Translations under genes and position numbers: made by a program | Shown here: in pieces, positions 22,782 to 34,340 of the stretch | Position numbering within the stretch: the stretch's first letter is position 1 | How the letters are laid out: each line of letters opens with the position of its first letter | The notes under the pieces: model-generated | The model's input: only the letters and a program-made list of their open reading frames with translations | Told to the model about the DNA's origin: nothing | Database searches by the model: none | Source: Amaranthus tricolor | Lineage: Eukaryota; Streptophyta; Magnoliopsida; Caryophyllales; Amaranthaceae | NCBI RefSeq assembly: GCF_026212465.1 | Contig: NC_080056.1 | Coordinates: forward strand, 11,973,241 to 12,037,240 | Reading direction: 5' to 3' | DNA: 64,000 nt

Positions 22782-23615
22782 ATGAAAAAGATAACAAATT
22801 TGGTTTATATCCTGGTAGCCATTACAACAAGTGTGATCCTTCAATGGACTTGCAATGCAGCAGATCCAAAATTCATTGTGACTAATGGTGCTACTAGCCA
22901 AAGCTACTCCACACTATTGAATGACTTTCGAGATAGAGTTAAAGATCCAAAACTAACAGGAACTTATGGATTTCAAAACAATTTACCAGTTGTAGCTGCA
23001 CCTACAAAACCTGCTAAGTATCTTTACATGGATATTCAGGCAGATAATGGAATAATCACTGCTGCATTTGATAAAAACGATCTCTATTATATGGGTTATG
23101 CTCACACTGCTGATGGAGTCAAGAAAGTACGTCTCTTCAAAGACGCTCCAACTGACGTAAGGTTGATTTTTCCCGACGTTACAAATAAAAACAATCGATA
23201 TTATTCGACCATAACTGGAAACTATAATAATCTTGGAGATCGAGCCTCTGTAGGGTTGGGAGCTAAACCACTTAATAAGTTTATTAGTGAAGAAATCTAT
23301 ACAAAAAAGAAATTTGATATGACAACAGATAAAAAGCTAGCGCTTATGGTCATCCAAACTATTGCAGAAGCAGCGCGATTTACATATATTGAGGGTGAAA
23401 TCGTGAGTAAATTTAGTGATAATAGTGGATTCAAATGTAATGATAAAGCCAAGTCACTGGAGAACAATTGGGAAAAAACCAGTAAAACTGTCAAGGGTTC
23501 TACTGGTCCTAGAATTGATTTGGAATTAAAAGATGAAAATGGTAAAGTAGTCTGGAAATGGTTACAAGTCGGAGAATTAGTTGATGTCATCGGGATTCTT
23601 AAATATCTAAAGTAG
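22782..23615 (+). CDS. Type 1 ribosome-inactivating protein (rRNA N-glycosidase), copy A
   Basis: 277 residues. The family removes one adenine from the sarcin-ricin loop of 28S rRNA and stops translation; in plants it is linked to defence. Residues 1-26 form a signal peptide (hydrophobic VYILVAITTSVIL, likely cut after CNA), pointing to the secretory route. The catalytic set is present: Tyr102, Tyr148, Glu196 and Arg199 in IAEAARF, and Trp230 in LENNWEKTS. Only one cysteine lies in the mature chain and there is no lectin chain, so it is a single-chain type 1 enzyme of normal length. The upstream ATG used in copy B is ACG here, so translation starts at 22782. Differs from copy B at about 27 positions. 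Confidence 0.95.
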   Translation: MKKITNLVYILVAITTSVILQWTCNAADPKFIVTNGATSQSYSTLLNDFRDRVKDPKLTGTYGFQNNLPVVAAPTKPAKYLYMDIQADNGIITAAFDKNDLYYMGYAHTADGVKKVRLFKDAPTDVRLIFPDVTNKNNRYYSTITGNYNNLGDRASVGLGAKPLNKFISEEIYTKKKFDMTTDKKLALMVIQTIAEAARFTYIEGEIVSKFSDNSGFKCNDKAKSLENNWEKTSKTVKGSTGPRIDLELKDENGKVVWKWLQVGELVDVIGILKYLK

Positions 23616-23704
23616 AATGGAAATGTCTTCATGTCATATAAGTATATGTTTAGTAGCTAATAATGAATAATGAAAATGCAACAATAAGCTAAGATATTAC
23701 ATAT

Positions 23705-24350
23705 TGTTGTAAGTTCAAAGTTGTAACGACTTCTGTGTTTTTAATATGGAATAAAAAAGAGTGTGAAGCCTATATAAACAAGAATATAGTTTTGTGTTTA
23801 TACAAATAAGAATGCTAATTTATAGAATCAATCTTAAATCTTTTCCTAATGATATTTTTAACCTATTTTATTTTCTAACAGTCCCCCTCAAGTTGAATCA
23901 TTGGTTCAGAGGATCTTCAATATCCAACTTGACAAGTGTATGTTTAAAGAATTCAAATCATACTCCTCTTGTAAAAATATTTGTTAAGTGCTCCTTTGAC
24001 CGACCATAAGGAGGGCTTATGATTTTTTCTTTTAAATTTTCTTTCATGAAATGTCGATCAACTTAAACAAATTTGATTCCATCATGTTGAATAGAATTTT
24101 CAAAGATACTTAATGCTATTTTGTTATCACAGTAAATTTCACAACTTCCTTCTTGTGTGAAACTAAGTTCACCAAATAATGTCCTAAACCATAAAACCTT
24201 AGTAATTCCTTTAGCAATACCATGCAATTTTGCTTCAGCGTTGGATAAAAGTTACAACTCTTTGCTTTTTGCTTTTGTTTTTTCTGCTTTTCAAGTTACA
24301 AAATTTAATCTAACAAAGAGTAAAATACTCTAAAGTGGATTTCTTTCACT
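23705..24350 (-). mobile_element. Copia fragment: RNase H end plus 3' LTR, downstream of RIP A
   Basis: Minus strand. 24350-23893 reads a decayed copia RNase H (LSNAEAKLHGIAKGITKVLW, CEIYCDNKIAL, VDRHFMKENL). A purine tract (AACTTGAGGGGGAC) and an LTR of about 176 bp (23705-23880, TGTTAGAAA start on the minus strand) follow. A TATA-like TTTATATAGGC on the minus strand points back toward the RIP 3' end. The same fragment is at 50683-51335. The left LTR edge is estimated. Confidence 0.75.
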
Positions 24351-25583
24351 CTATCTCGACCGGCCTAATCTACATCTGTGTATACCCATCCTAAGAGTTC
24401 ATTTGAGATATCTCAAAATTCAAAATACAACTTTCATATAATGTATTAGTGGGTTATACATAAATATGCTCATAATACTAAATGTGTAACAGGAGCGGTA
24501 GTCGCATTACATAATTAACATTATAATAATGTTTAAAATAAGTAATGCGGAAGTCTATAATATCAAACTGTTAAAATCCATTATATTTAAAATTGTTTAA
24601 AATGTAATTTTAAAATATTACAACTCAAATAAACAATGCATAATGTTCGCTCAAAATATAATAGAAGCATAAATATACCATAATCATTAAAGTCATCAAG
24701 TAAAATAAAATATAGTTAAGCTAGTTTATATTTCTCTTGAAAAATTAGGCATTTGTGACCATCATGCTCCAACTTGAGGAGGGATGTCAACGATTTTATA
24801 ATAACTATTTGATTGCATACTTCTCGGAGTAATTATAAGAAGGCTTATTGTATATATTACAAATGTTCTGCACATTACTCTTTGTGCGAAGTAAACACAT
24901 CTCAAACCTTTTTAATAGTTGCTAAATAATGACATACACTTTTTGATTGTAGAGTCAATACAGGTATCAACGAAAATTCTTTTGTCTAGTTTTTTACTCT
25001 ATGAAAAAAATATATGAATTTTGAATTGTTCCTTTAGTTTGGACTTTCCCTACTATTTATTTGCCTCCTATAAAAAACTTTAAATTACATTAAAATATTT
25101 TTAAAAAAATTATCAAAAAGAATCTCAACTATTACGCATCCATTAAAGCTAAACTTCACCAATGAATAACTTAAGACTCAACATAATCCCAAATATTATA
25201 AAGTTGTTCTCAAAATAGATTTGGCTGAAAAGTTGCTTCAATAAAAAGTTTTTAAATAAAAAAATAAAAATTTAAATATTAAAACCTTCCATCCTACCGC
25301 CCCTTCCCTCTCCAACCAACTACAACATTGGTAAACCTGCACCTCGCCACCCTTACTTTTCTCCCCCACCAACAAAATCCTAAAATACCTCCCCTATCTG
25401 CTTTCCACACCTGAAAACAGTCGATTTAAGGTTTTTAGGAGTGGGGAGGGTTGGGGATGAGTTTTTAGATCCAACTTGGAAAGGTAGTTTTAGTGTTTTC
25501 AGTTGTGAGAAGGGGGTGGAGGAAGGTGCTGCTAGCTTGGGGTTCATTTGAGAGAGGAATGAGGGTATGGGTTCGCTAAAAGA
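24351..25583. other. AT-rich intergenic DNA shared with unit 2
   Basis: Matches 51336-52497 with small indels; 25225-25330 contains a stretch missing from unit 2. No gene supported. A GC-richer purine/pyrimidine-biased stretch lies at 25280-25555 without a convincing reading frame. Confidence 0.5.
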
Positions 25584-26226
25584 TAGAGATGAACATGAGT
25601 CCAACTAGACCCAAATGCATACTCTAATTTATTTATTGGATTCAGACTTGGACATAAATTTATAGGCTCTAAAAGTATTGGACCCGAATCCAGACCTTTA
25701 GAGTTTAGCAGTTTTAGGGTCTGAATTTGGCTCTTAAATAATTTAATTTTTTTCCTAGAAATTTTTTTAAAAATATTAATATACAATTTTTGACTATTCT
25801 TATAAAATAAAATTGTTTAAACATTTTCGATTAGTAAGGATCTTCTAATACATTATACTAATTGAGTGAATAAATATATGAAGCTTTCCAACATTTAAGT
25901 TCGTATAACGAAACATTTATCAAGTCTTTTAATATTTAAAGTATGATACAATAACCACATTTCAAATTATATGAACCGATAAAATTCGAAATCACATGAT
26001 AATTAATACACATGATAGCTAATATATAATTAAAAAAAAAGATGTAAATGGATCTATGGATCTGATCTGGGTCTTAAACGTGTGGATCCAAACTCAGTCC
26101 CTAAGGTCATGGACCCAAATCCGACCCAAATTCATAGGCTCCAAAAATCAATGGATCTAGACTCTTAAATTAGGATCATGTCGAATCTAGACCACCTTTA
26201 GGGTCCAAGACTCATGCCCATCCCTA
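25584..26226. mobile_element. hAT-type non-autonomous element in unit 1
   Basis: Ends are imperfect inverted repeats (TAGAGATGAACATGAGTC and, inverted, TAGGGATGGGCATGAGTC), with many short GGACCC/GGATC subterminal motifs. In the unit 2 copy the flanks CTAATAGA and CTAATGGT fit a decayed 8-bp duplication, as in hAT elements. No transposase. Confidence 0.6.
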
Positions 26227-26656
26227 CTAATGGTGCAATCAAGTGGAGGAGAGGCGAGGGTAGGGTAGGAAAATTGTTGAGAAGGTGTGATGGGTAGGGA
26301 TAACAACGTATTGTGACTGAATCGGGTCCAGGGATATAAGATCGGGTTCAATTCCAATACGAGTCTAAGCTTATTTGGCGTATTTGATTTATTTTTTGTC
26401 AAGTGACAAGTGGTTTGAGTTATCCAATAATTAGATTTATTTTGAGCCAATGACAAATGTTGAAATGTTTTTGATAATTTTATAATATTTTACCAATCCG
26501 ATTGGGCCCATTGAAAAGTTCATTTCTTTCAATACTGACTCGTCCTATTATAAAGTCTAGTTGGAAGTCCAACTCATCCTATAGATAAAGTAATCACAAT
26601 AGCTGGACCAATGACTGAAGGATGGAATCAGTAGTAGGTAATGCTAATTTGCAGAC
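26227..26656. other. Intergenic DNA upstream of RIP pseudogene D
   Basis: Colinear with 53169-53602 in unit 2. No gene seen. Confidence 0.45.
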
Positions 26657-26676
26657 AAGACGCACACATTTCTCGT
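26657..26676 (+). promoter_or_regulatory. Conserved upstream box of RIP pseudogene D
   Basis: AAGACGCACACATTTCTCGT, differing at one position from the box upstream of the intact RIP genes. Here it is followed by about 190 bases absent from the A and B promoters before the TATTTAAA box at 26883. Confidence 0.45.
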
Positions 26677-27656
26677 TATGGGACTTACAGCTATTTAAAA
26701 CAAATCCAATAATTAGATATTCTCCTGATTTTATAATTAAATTTGATTTGACTTAACTTAAAAATAGATTTAAAATTATGTAAAATCTAATGTAAATACA
26801 AAATCTATTTTAAACCGACCCAATAAGCCTATTCAAAAATCAGTCCAATAATGCAAATAAACACCTCAACTTCGGACAATCTTATTTAAAGGCTGGATTT
26901 ATTCAAGTGTCATATTATCGCATTCTACATTAGATTAAACATTTTTTTAGCAACAATTTTCTGTATTGTTTCCTTATCCGATCCGCTCAAAGCTTGAGCA
27001 TCATACTGCTGTAAGTTTCTCATTTCTTCTTACTCTTTCAAGATTCTTATATTACAAACTTCTAATAAATTATAATTCATAACTTAAAATGTAATAAACT
27101 TTGTATTTTATTAATTAGTTAGTTCATTAACCTTTTCCCATTATTTTTATGACGTATTTACATTTTTTATTTAATATGTACATATAATTTTATTTTAGTT
27201 ATAACAGATCTTTAACAACTGATTACTCTTAAGTCATTTATATAAGCAAGTTGTTAAGTAAAAGTATGGCTAGTTGTTTGTTATGGACAAAATGGGTCAA
27301 AAACCAAATATGAATAGATAAGCTTCTAAAAGCAAACTTTATATTTCGACTAAAAACCCAACATCTCAACTAATTTAAATAGTATTTCCTTTATTTTAAA
27401 ATACTTACACTAAAAGAATTATTTTACACGATTTAGATTTATTTAATGTGTTGTTGCCATATATTTTCAGTTGTAAAAACAATTCCTACTTAGATTTATT
27501 TAATGTTCATCGTCAAGTTTATTTAATATCAGTACACATACATTACTTAGTTAATTTATATCAATTGAATTAGAATAATTGAAATAGAAATTGAATATAA
27601 ATTTTTGTTGCCCTATGATATATATATTCCCTCCTATTCATAATAATATATGTTTC

Positions 27657-28282
27657 TGTTGTGATTGGTGTGACTTGAGTGCACATTTGATAAGGTGCAT
27701 TCATGTGTGACCTTTGGGATGATGAATGTGTTAAGTTGGTGTGTTAAGTTGATTATTGTGGTTTATGATGGTGATTAAGTATGAATTAATAAGGTAATGA
27801 AGTGTGAAGAGTTATGGGATTTAATGGAGAAGTGCAAAGGGCTCCTAAGATGCTGTTTTTGACTCTTCATATACTTAGGGATGTTTCATTATCATTTAAT
27901 CATAGCTTTAATGTACTTAATGTTACTTAGTATGATCTCTCCTATAAATAGAGAGCTCTCATTCACTTTGTAAGTGGTGAAAACATCCACAAATACACCC
28001 AAGCCAAACACTAGCCTATATCTCTTCTCTATTGTAATTCTCCATATTTGTGAGTTCTTTGAACTCCTTTTGATAATATAAGAGATACTAAACACCGGAG
28101 GACGTAGCCTTAGTTGGGTGAACCTCGTTAAATCTTTGTGTCATTTTATTGCTTTATTTTCTCCTATAAACATCGATATTATTGATAGCGTAATTTGTTT
28201 GTCACAAAACCTCATACACTCGATCTTGGCAATATTGGAGTTTGAAACACAATGTTCAAACTCTAATACATCGTCGTTTTCA
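27657..28282 (+). mobile_element. Solo LTR in the intron of RIP pseudogene D
   Basis: 626 bp with TGTTG and TTTCA ends and exact 5-bp duplications GTTTC at 27652-27656 and 28283-28287. It contains CCTATAAATAGAGAGCTC as TATA region and a copia-like R/U5 part. Unit 2 has the uninterrupted site near 54690. No internal retrotransposon DNA remains, which fits LTR-LTR recombination. Confidence 0.88.
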
Positions 28283-29468
28283 GTTTCATTTGACTTTGCA
28301 CAAATTTTTAGAAATCTAAATGGGATCACGTTTATGAGAGAGAAAGGGTAGTGATTTCAAATTTTGAGGGGTAAAAACGTAAAGTGATGTTATTACTGAT
28401 AAATGTATTATATAAGGTAAGTTTTTAAAGGGTAAATTGATAAAGTTAACAATCAAAAATAGAATGGACATAATTAGGATGAGTTAACTAAAAAATAAAA
28501 TGAGACACATATGTTGAATATGAGGGAGTATTAAACTAGAATAAGAAAAATTAACATAGTTACTTATATATAAATTTTTTTTGTATGACATAGTATATTA
28601 AAATTAAGTATGAAATTTTTTATTATATCACATGGTAAATATTAAATATAATATTTTTATAGTATGACATGTTTCGTTCTCGTATTTAAGTTGTTTTTGA
28701 TTTCTACTTCTCTTTTTTGTTTGTATATTTGTATTTCTATATTAGTAGTACTATTTAGTATAATTAATATCATAAGATGATGTTAGCCAATTTTGCAATT
28801 AACTATAGATTGGAATTATTTGCATTATATGTCAGTTTCTTTTAATTGCATTTTTTGAAATGTAATCAATTTAAACATATCACTGTCAAATTGTCATTGG
28901 AATAATTGTTTCAATTTTTTATAATTGCATTGTTTGAATCATCTAATTGTATAGTTTTATAATATTTAACTTTTTATAATTTTTAGTTATGTATAAATTA
29001 AGATATAAATGATTTAAATAATTCAATTGATTGCGTAAAAAGGGAGTTATAGCTGGTATAATAAAACTCTGAAAGTATTTACCAAACACAAGCCAAAAGC
29101 CAAATAAAATGTAATTTAGTTTTAAAAAACCATCTTTTAGTTAAACCCTTAAAATATTAAGCCAAACAAAATGTAGTTTGGTACATATATATGTAGATAT
29201 TAGATGGACAACTCCTTTGTATGAGACTGTCTCACCATGAAGGACCTATATAATTAGTCTATTTCTTGATCATTTTAAAATTATAATTGATCACTTTAAA
29301 ACTAAATGTATATGAATTAACCCAATAAAAACAATCTCACCATTAGACCGGTTCATTCAACAATTTGTATTTGATAGACATTAAACTTAATTATACTATT
29401 AATTTGACAGGTGAAACAACAAAATGAAGATGAAAAAGATACAAATTTGGTTGATATCCTGGTAGGCA

Positions 29469-29476
29469 TTATAACA
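29469..29476. repeat. Target-site duplication TTATAACA, left
   Basis: Repeated at 30594-30601 on the other side of the foldback element. It lies within RIP signal-peptide codons. Confidence 0.85.
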
Positions 29477-29597
29477 GGGTGTTGCTAAACTTCGCCACCC
29501 TTTTCATTTTTTCGCCACCCCCCTCCAAATGAAATTACGAATTTGCCCCTGATTTTTTAAAAATTACAATTTTGCCACTCATTTCAAATTTTTTATT

Positions 29598-29646
<49 letters not shown>

Positions 29647-29769
29647 TTAAATAATAATAATTATTATTCAAAAAAAAAAAAAAGTTGAGTCGCACAAAAT
29701 TGGGCGACTGAACCTAGGTCGAGTCGCCCAAAATTGGGCGACTCATTTTTTTTTTTTTTCTTTTTGGAA

Positions 29770-29803
<34 letters not shown>

Positions 29804-29837
29804 TTAATACAAATAATAATAATTTATAGATTAATGT

Positions 29838-29900
29838 GGTCTATTAGCTCAGTTGGTTAGAGCGTTGTACTATTAACGTGATTCGAGACCTGCATAAGCC
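29838..29900 (+). pseudogene. tRNA-Ile-like pseudogene, left arm
   Basis: GGTCTATTAGCTCAGTTGG with an intact A-box-like D arm and TTAGAGCG, then GTACTATTAACG where plant tRNA-Ile(AAT) has an AAT anticodon; here it reads ATT. About 11 bases of variable loop and T stem are missing. The tRNA identity comes from my knowledge of the plant tRNA-Ile sequence. Confidence 0.7.
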
Positions 29901-29964
29901 ATTATTTAATAATTATTGATTTTTTATTATAAATATGATAAAAAAATCAATAATTATTAAATAA

Positions 29965-30038
29965 TGGCTTGTGCAGGTCTTGAACCTGAGACCTTCACGT
30001 TAATAGTACAACGCTCTAACCAACGGAGCTAATAGACC
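29965..30038 (-). pseudogene. tRNA-Ile-like pseudogene, right arm (inverted)
   Basis: 74 nt on the minus strand. It begins GGTCTATTAGCTCCG and ends ACAAGCCA, with a B-box-like GGTTCAAGACC. The anticodon loop CTATTAA again reads ATT. Acceptor and anticodon stems have mismatches, so it is unlikely to be a working tRNA. It mirrors 29838-29900. Confidence 0.75.
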
Positions 30039-30072
30039 ACATTGATCTATAAATTATTATTATTTGTATTAA

Positions 30073-30105
<33 letters not shown>

Positions 30106-30122
30106 CCAAAAAGAAAAAAAAA

Positions 30123-30255
30123 ATTTTGAGTCGCCCAATTTTGGGCGACACTCGACCTAGGTTCAGTCGCCCAATTTTGGGCGACTCGACCTAGGTTCAG
30201 TCGCCCAGATCTGGGCGACTCGACCTAGGTTCAGTCGCCCAATTTTGTGCGACTC
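30123..30255. repeat. GGGCGACT palindromic tandem repeats
   Basis: About three 35-bp units with CCTAGGTTCAGTCGCCCA and its inverse GGGCGACT. Related palindromes occur at 29688-29747 in the left arm, 38478-38573, and 47399-47468, always inside MULE ends. Confidence 0.8.
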
Positions 30256-30295
30256 AACTTTTTTTTTTTTTTTTAATAATAATTATTATTATTTA

Positions 30296-30477
<182 letters not shown>

Positions 30478-30668
30478 TAAGAAATTTGTAAAGAGTGGCA
30501 TTTTTGTAATTTTTTAAACTACAGGGGCAAATACATAATTTTAGAGGGGGGTGGCGAAAAAATGAAAAGGGGTGGCGAACTTTAAGGATCGGGTTATAAC
30601 AAGTGTGATCCTTCAATGGACTTGTAATGCAGCAGATCTAACATTCGATGTGAAAGAAAAGACTGCTA

Positions 30669-31077
30669 CACGAACTCCAAAAAACTGCATAGGGTGAAAA
30701 TGAAGCCCACTTATTGGAAAGGATTTCAATGCCTCACTGGAGAACAAAACTCTAATCCAAAGCCTATTCAAACCAAATGTAAACATAATCATAACTAATT
30801 TAAGGTCAACAATATACTTGCTTTCCAATATGATCATAGCAGTAAGCATTAATGAATAATAAATATAAAATGTCATGATTTAAGCAACCAAATAAAAATA
30901 TACTTTTTGTAGCATCCTGTTTCAAGCCACGCGAATTGATGAACATTCAATTGTAAGTTCTTCGAACTTTCTTATAGTTATGAAATTTCTAACACACGAA
31001 ATACTCACCAAATAAATTAATAGACACAAATATAAGTATTCTAGAATATTCTAAGAAACAGTTTGGAAGCCATTGAA
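30669..31077. other. Non-coding flank shared with unit 2
   Basis: Nearly identical to 56850-57259. No gene seen. Confidence 0.5.
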
Positions 31078-31176
31078 ATGACTAAATCAATTTCGGTTTT
31101 TCTTTGCATAGTGGCAATAGTGGTGGTTAATGGAGTTCATCATCATCATCGTAAAATCGAACCAAACTGCAACTGA
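31078..31176 (+). CDS. Small secreted His-rich peptide (putative), unit 1
   Basis: A 32-residue ORF. The N-terminus looks like a signal peptide (MTKSISVFLCIVAIVVVNG), followed by a short mature tail with four histidines and one Cys (HHHHRKIEPNCN). Identical in unit 2 at 57260-57358. The ORF stops just before the CCGAAC-rich repeat, so it may be the first exon or the 5' end of a longer cysteine-rich secreted peptide gene cut by that element. I do not recognise the family. Confidence 0.35.
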   Translation: MTKSISVFLCIVAIVVVNGVHHHHRKIEPNCN

Positions 31177-31844
31177 TCTTTTATCACCAATATGTTACCG
31201 TTAACCAAGATTACTCGAACCTAATAGTGACCGACCCGAATCATATCCAACCCGAATCATGCTCAAAACCGAACTCGATCCGGCTAAAACCGACTTAACC
31301 TGAACGAATTTTTAATCGAAATGTTATAAAACCTAAACCAATTTTTAACATTGAGGTATGATCGACTCATATTAGTTAATCTAATTAAGTAATAGAAATT
31401 TTTATAAATTAAATTTTATAAATACATGGTTTCATATATTTAGAGTTAATAATCAATGGTCAATGTTTATTTAACTATTGTTAATCAAATTAGATGAAAA
31501 ATGATAAAACTTTAATTTTAAATTACAGTCAAACAAGTAAAACGAACAAAGTAATAATCCCTTACTGAGTTGCATTTTAACTATTTTGCTTTAAGTAAAG
31601 GGAATCTTATCATCAATTAAAAAATGACTAACAACTTAATCTCATATTGATTCGATCTATAGTAATTAGTAATTCGTAGCCAAATTCTACTGGAAAATAA
31701 TACCCGAACTCGATCTGTACCCGGTAAAACCGAAACAATTATTAACTGATGATAACCCGAAACCGATTGACTACTCGACACGAACTTCAACCGACACCGA
31801 ACCGATGCTAACCTGATAGCTCAAATAACTGATCTTCAACCGAA
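31177..31844. mobile_element. CCGAAC-rich non-autonomous element (hAT-like), unit 1
   Basis: Both edges are dense in ACCCGAA, CCGACC and GATCCGG motifs in both orientations around an AT-rich middle, as in hAT-type elements. Same insertion at 57359-58012. Ends and duplication could not be defined. Confidence 0.4.
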
Positions 31845-33003
31845 CCATGATTTGCATAACCTAGATAATACTGCCCGACCTGGTTCTAAAAGTAGAACAT
31901 GTGGGTGTAAATTTATGATTGTAGGAAGTAGTGGTAAACCAGGGGAAAGACCTTGGACGGTAAGGGTGTGTCCTGGTGAAAAAGGAAGATATAACCACCC
32001 GTTCTTAGTATATAGAAATGGTCATATAAGAACAAATAGGTTGACTGTAGATATTTGACAGCACATACGAGAGCTTAGTGCAACCGGCATGCAACCTGCG
32101 TTTATCATGACCTCAATTAGACAATCAATTAGGAGAGAAAAGATGGAGGGTAGGACTCCGCTTCAACACTGTCTTTATATGGCTACAGAGCATAATTACG
32201 TGGTTACGACAGATTTGGATAGTGAAGGGCAATTGAGTCGATTATTAATTGCAAATCCTACATCCATCCAGATGATACATACATGGCCTTATGTTGTGTT
32301 GATAGATACAACGTATAAAACAAACAAACAAAAGTGGCTGCTTTGTGAAATAATTGGAATGACGCTAACCAATCGCAACTTCTTGGTTGCGTTTTATTTG
32401 ATGTGAGATGAGGCGGCTGTGTCATATTCGTGGATGCTGGAGAGATTGAGAGACATTTTTGGCAGTGCTCAAACTCCCAACGTAATCGTAACTGATCGAG
32501 ACAAGGGTTTATCTGCAGCTATTTGTGATGTCTTTCCAGGTAAAAAGATTATATTGATTAATTATTGTCGTTTTATTTATTAAATATATCTTAATTATAT
32601 TCCATCTTCTTTTTAATGTAGATGTGCGACATTTATTATGCGTATGGCATATTGCCAGTGATGTAGAAAGCATGGTGGACAAATTGTGTGGCGGCTTTTG
32701 TGCGACTCCTCCGCGGTTGGGTCCTGTGCGACTGTGTGCTTAGAATAATTTTTTTATTTTTAATTTTTTTGAATTTTGGAATGAGATTCGATTAGAAATT
32801 ACCTCGAATTGTTGTTTACATTTTGATTTCCTTAGGTTTAGCTCTACAAATTTTATCTTTAGATTTAGTGTTTTTAGAGTGATAAAAGTGTTATTGAGTG
32901 AGATTGAAGTATTTTATACAAATTTTAAGTTCAGGGGCATTTTCATCATTTTAATTGAATAGGGATGGCGAAAAAATTAAAAGTGTGACAAATTTAAGAA
33001 TTG
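31845..33003 (+). pseudogene. Internally deleted MULE with transposase fragment, unit 1
   Basis: Reads a MULE transposase in pieces: LDNTARPGSKSRTCGCKFMI and PWTVRVCPGEKGRYNHPFLV, then LQHCLYMATEHNYVVTTDLD, then the catalytic stretch YVVLIDTTYKTNKQKWLL and VIVTDRDKGLSAAI. An 82-nt GT-AG intron (32540-32621) precedes LLCVWHIASDVE. A stop at 32056 and another at 32404 break the frame. Near 32697 the coding part jumps to terminal GTGCGACT DNA ending near 33003 in a decayed MULE inverted repeat. Confidence 0.75.
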
Positions 33004-33590
<587 letters not shown>

Positions 33591-33600
33591 TAATAATAAA

Positions 33601-34340
33601 AATAACCATGATAAAAAGGGCACGAAACCCTCGTTGCTTCCCCACCAGTCGTCACTTTCTTCCCTCCTTCTCCTCCTTCTTTCTCTCCTTTCCCCCTTGC
33701 CGTGCCGCCAGCAGCTGGCCCCAACCAGCCACCCACGAGCAACCACCTGCACAGCCGTGTCATCTCCTCCCACGAGCAACAAACAGCAGCCTAGACACCG
33801 ACAATAGGTCGTGTCTCTTCTTTCCCCTCAGCGGCAGGCGCACCGAAGGACTCCACCGGCAGCAGCCGACTGTCCACCCTCCACCATCACCACAATAGCT
33901 ACCCATACTCTCACCCTTTTCTAGTCCCGCCATTGTGAGCCATCTCCTCTTTCCTCTAGTTAATTTTCTAGCTTTAATTGGACTTTTATTAAGTGTATTG
34001 AGTTTGATGTTGGTTTTGTGTTAATTTCATTAAATCTTTTTGGTGGATAAGAATTTAATTAATGAATTAAACATGTTTATGACTTAGGGTTTGAAGTGTG
34101 TTTGAAATTATGGGTTGTATGTTGATTTTGTATTAGTTTCTTCGAATCTTAGTATGGGTAGTAACTAAATATGTTATCTTTGAACACGAAACGATTAGGG
34201 CTTGGATTTAGAGAAATAACTACTAATAATGTGTATTTTACACTATATTTTGGTGATGATTAATTAAATAACTTTAAAAATTGTTTTAATATTTGGTCGA
34301 TTGGTTATTATTGTGAATAATTAGTAATGGTGATGATATT
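33601..34340 (+). other. GC-rich retrotransposon-like leader segment, unit 1
   Basis: CT-rich then GCC-rich DNA (33640-33920) similar to the transcribed part of a gypsy LTR. The same segment continues in unit 2 for another 2.4 kb up to a primer-site-like sequence. The open frames on both strands are compositional and differ between the units by frame-affecting changes. Confidence 0.4.

Noticed and set aside
23297..23632. Minus-strand frames of about 110 codons opposite both RIP genes and pseudogene C
   Set aside because: Same frame opposite each homologous RIP 3' half; a codon-composition shadow with no start context or domain.
25380..25786. Ser/Pro-rich minus-strand frames, also at 52459-52716
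   Set aside because: They cross the end of a hAT-type MITE and are not kept in frame between the two units.
29965..30038. Functional tRNA gene
   Set aside because: Acceptor and anticodon stems have mismatches, the anticodon is atypical, and it lies inside a foldback transposon.
33608..33898. 96-codon Ser/Pro/Arg-rich frame, also at 59703-59993, and frames opposite it
   Set aside because: CT- and GC-rich retrotransposon leader; no domain, and frames run on both strands.
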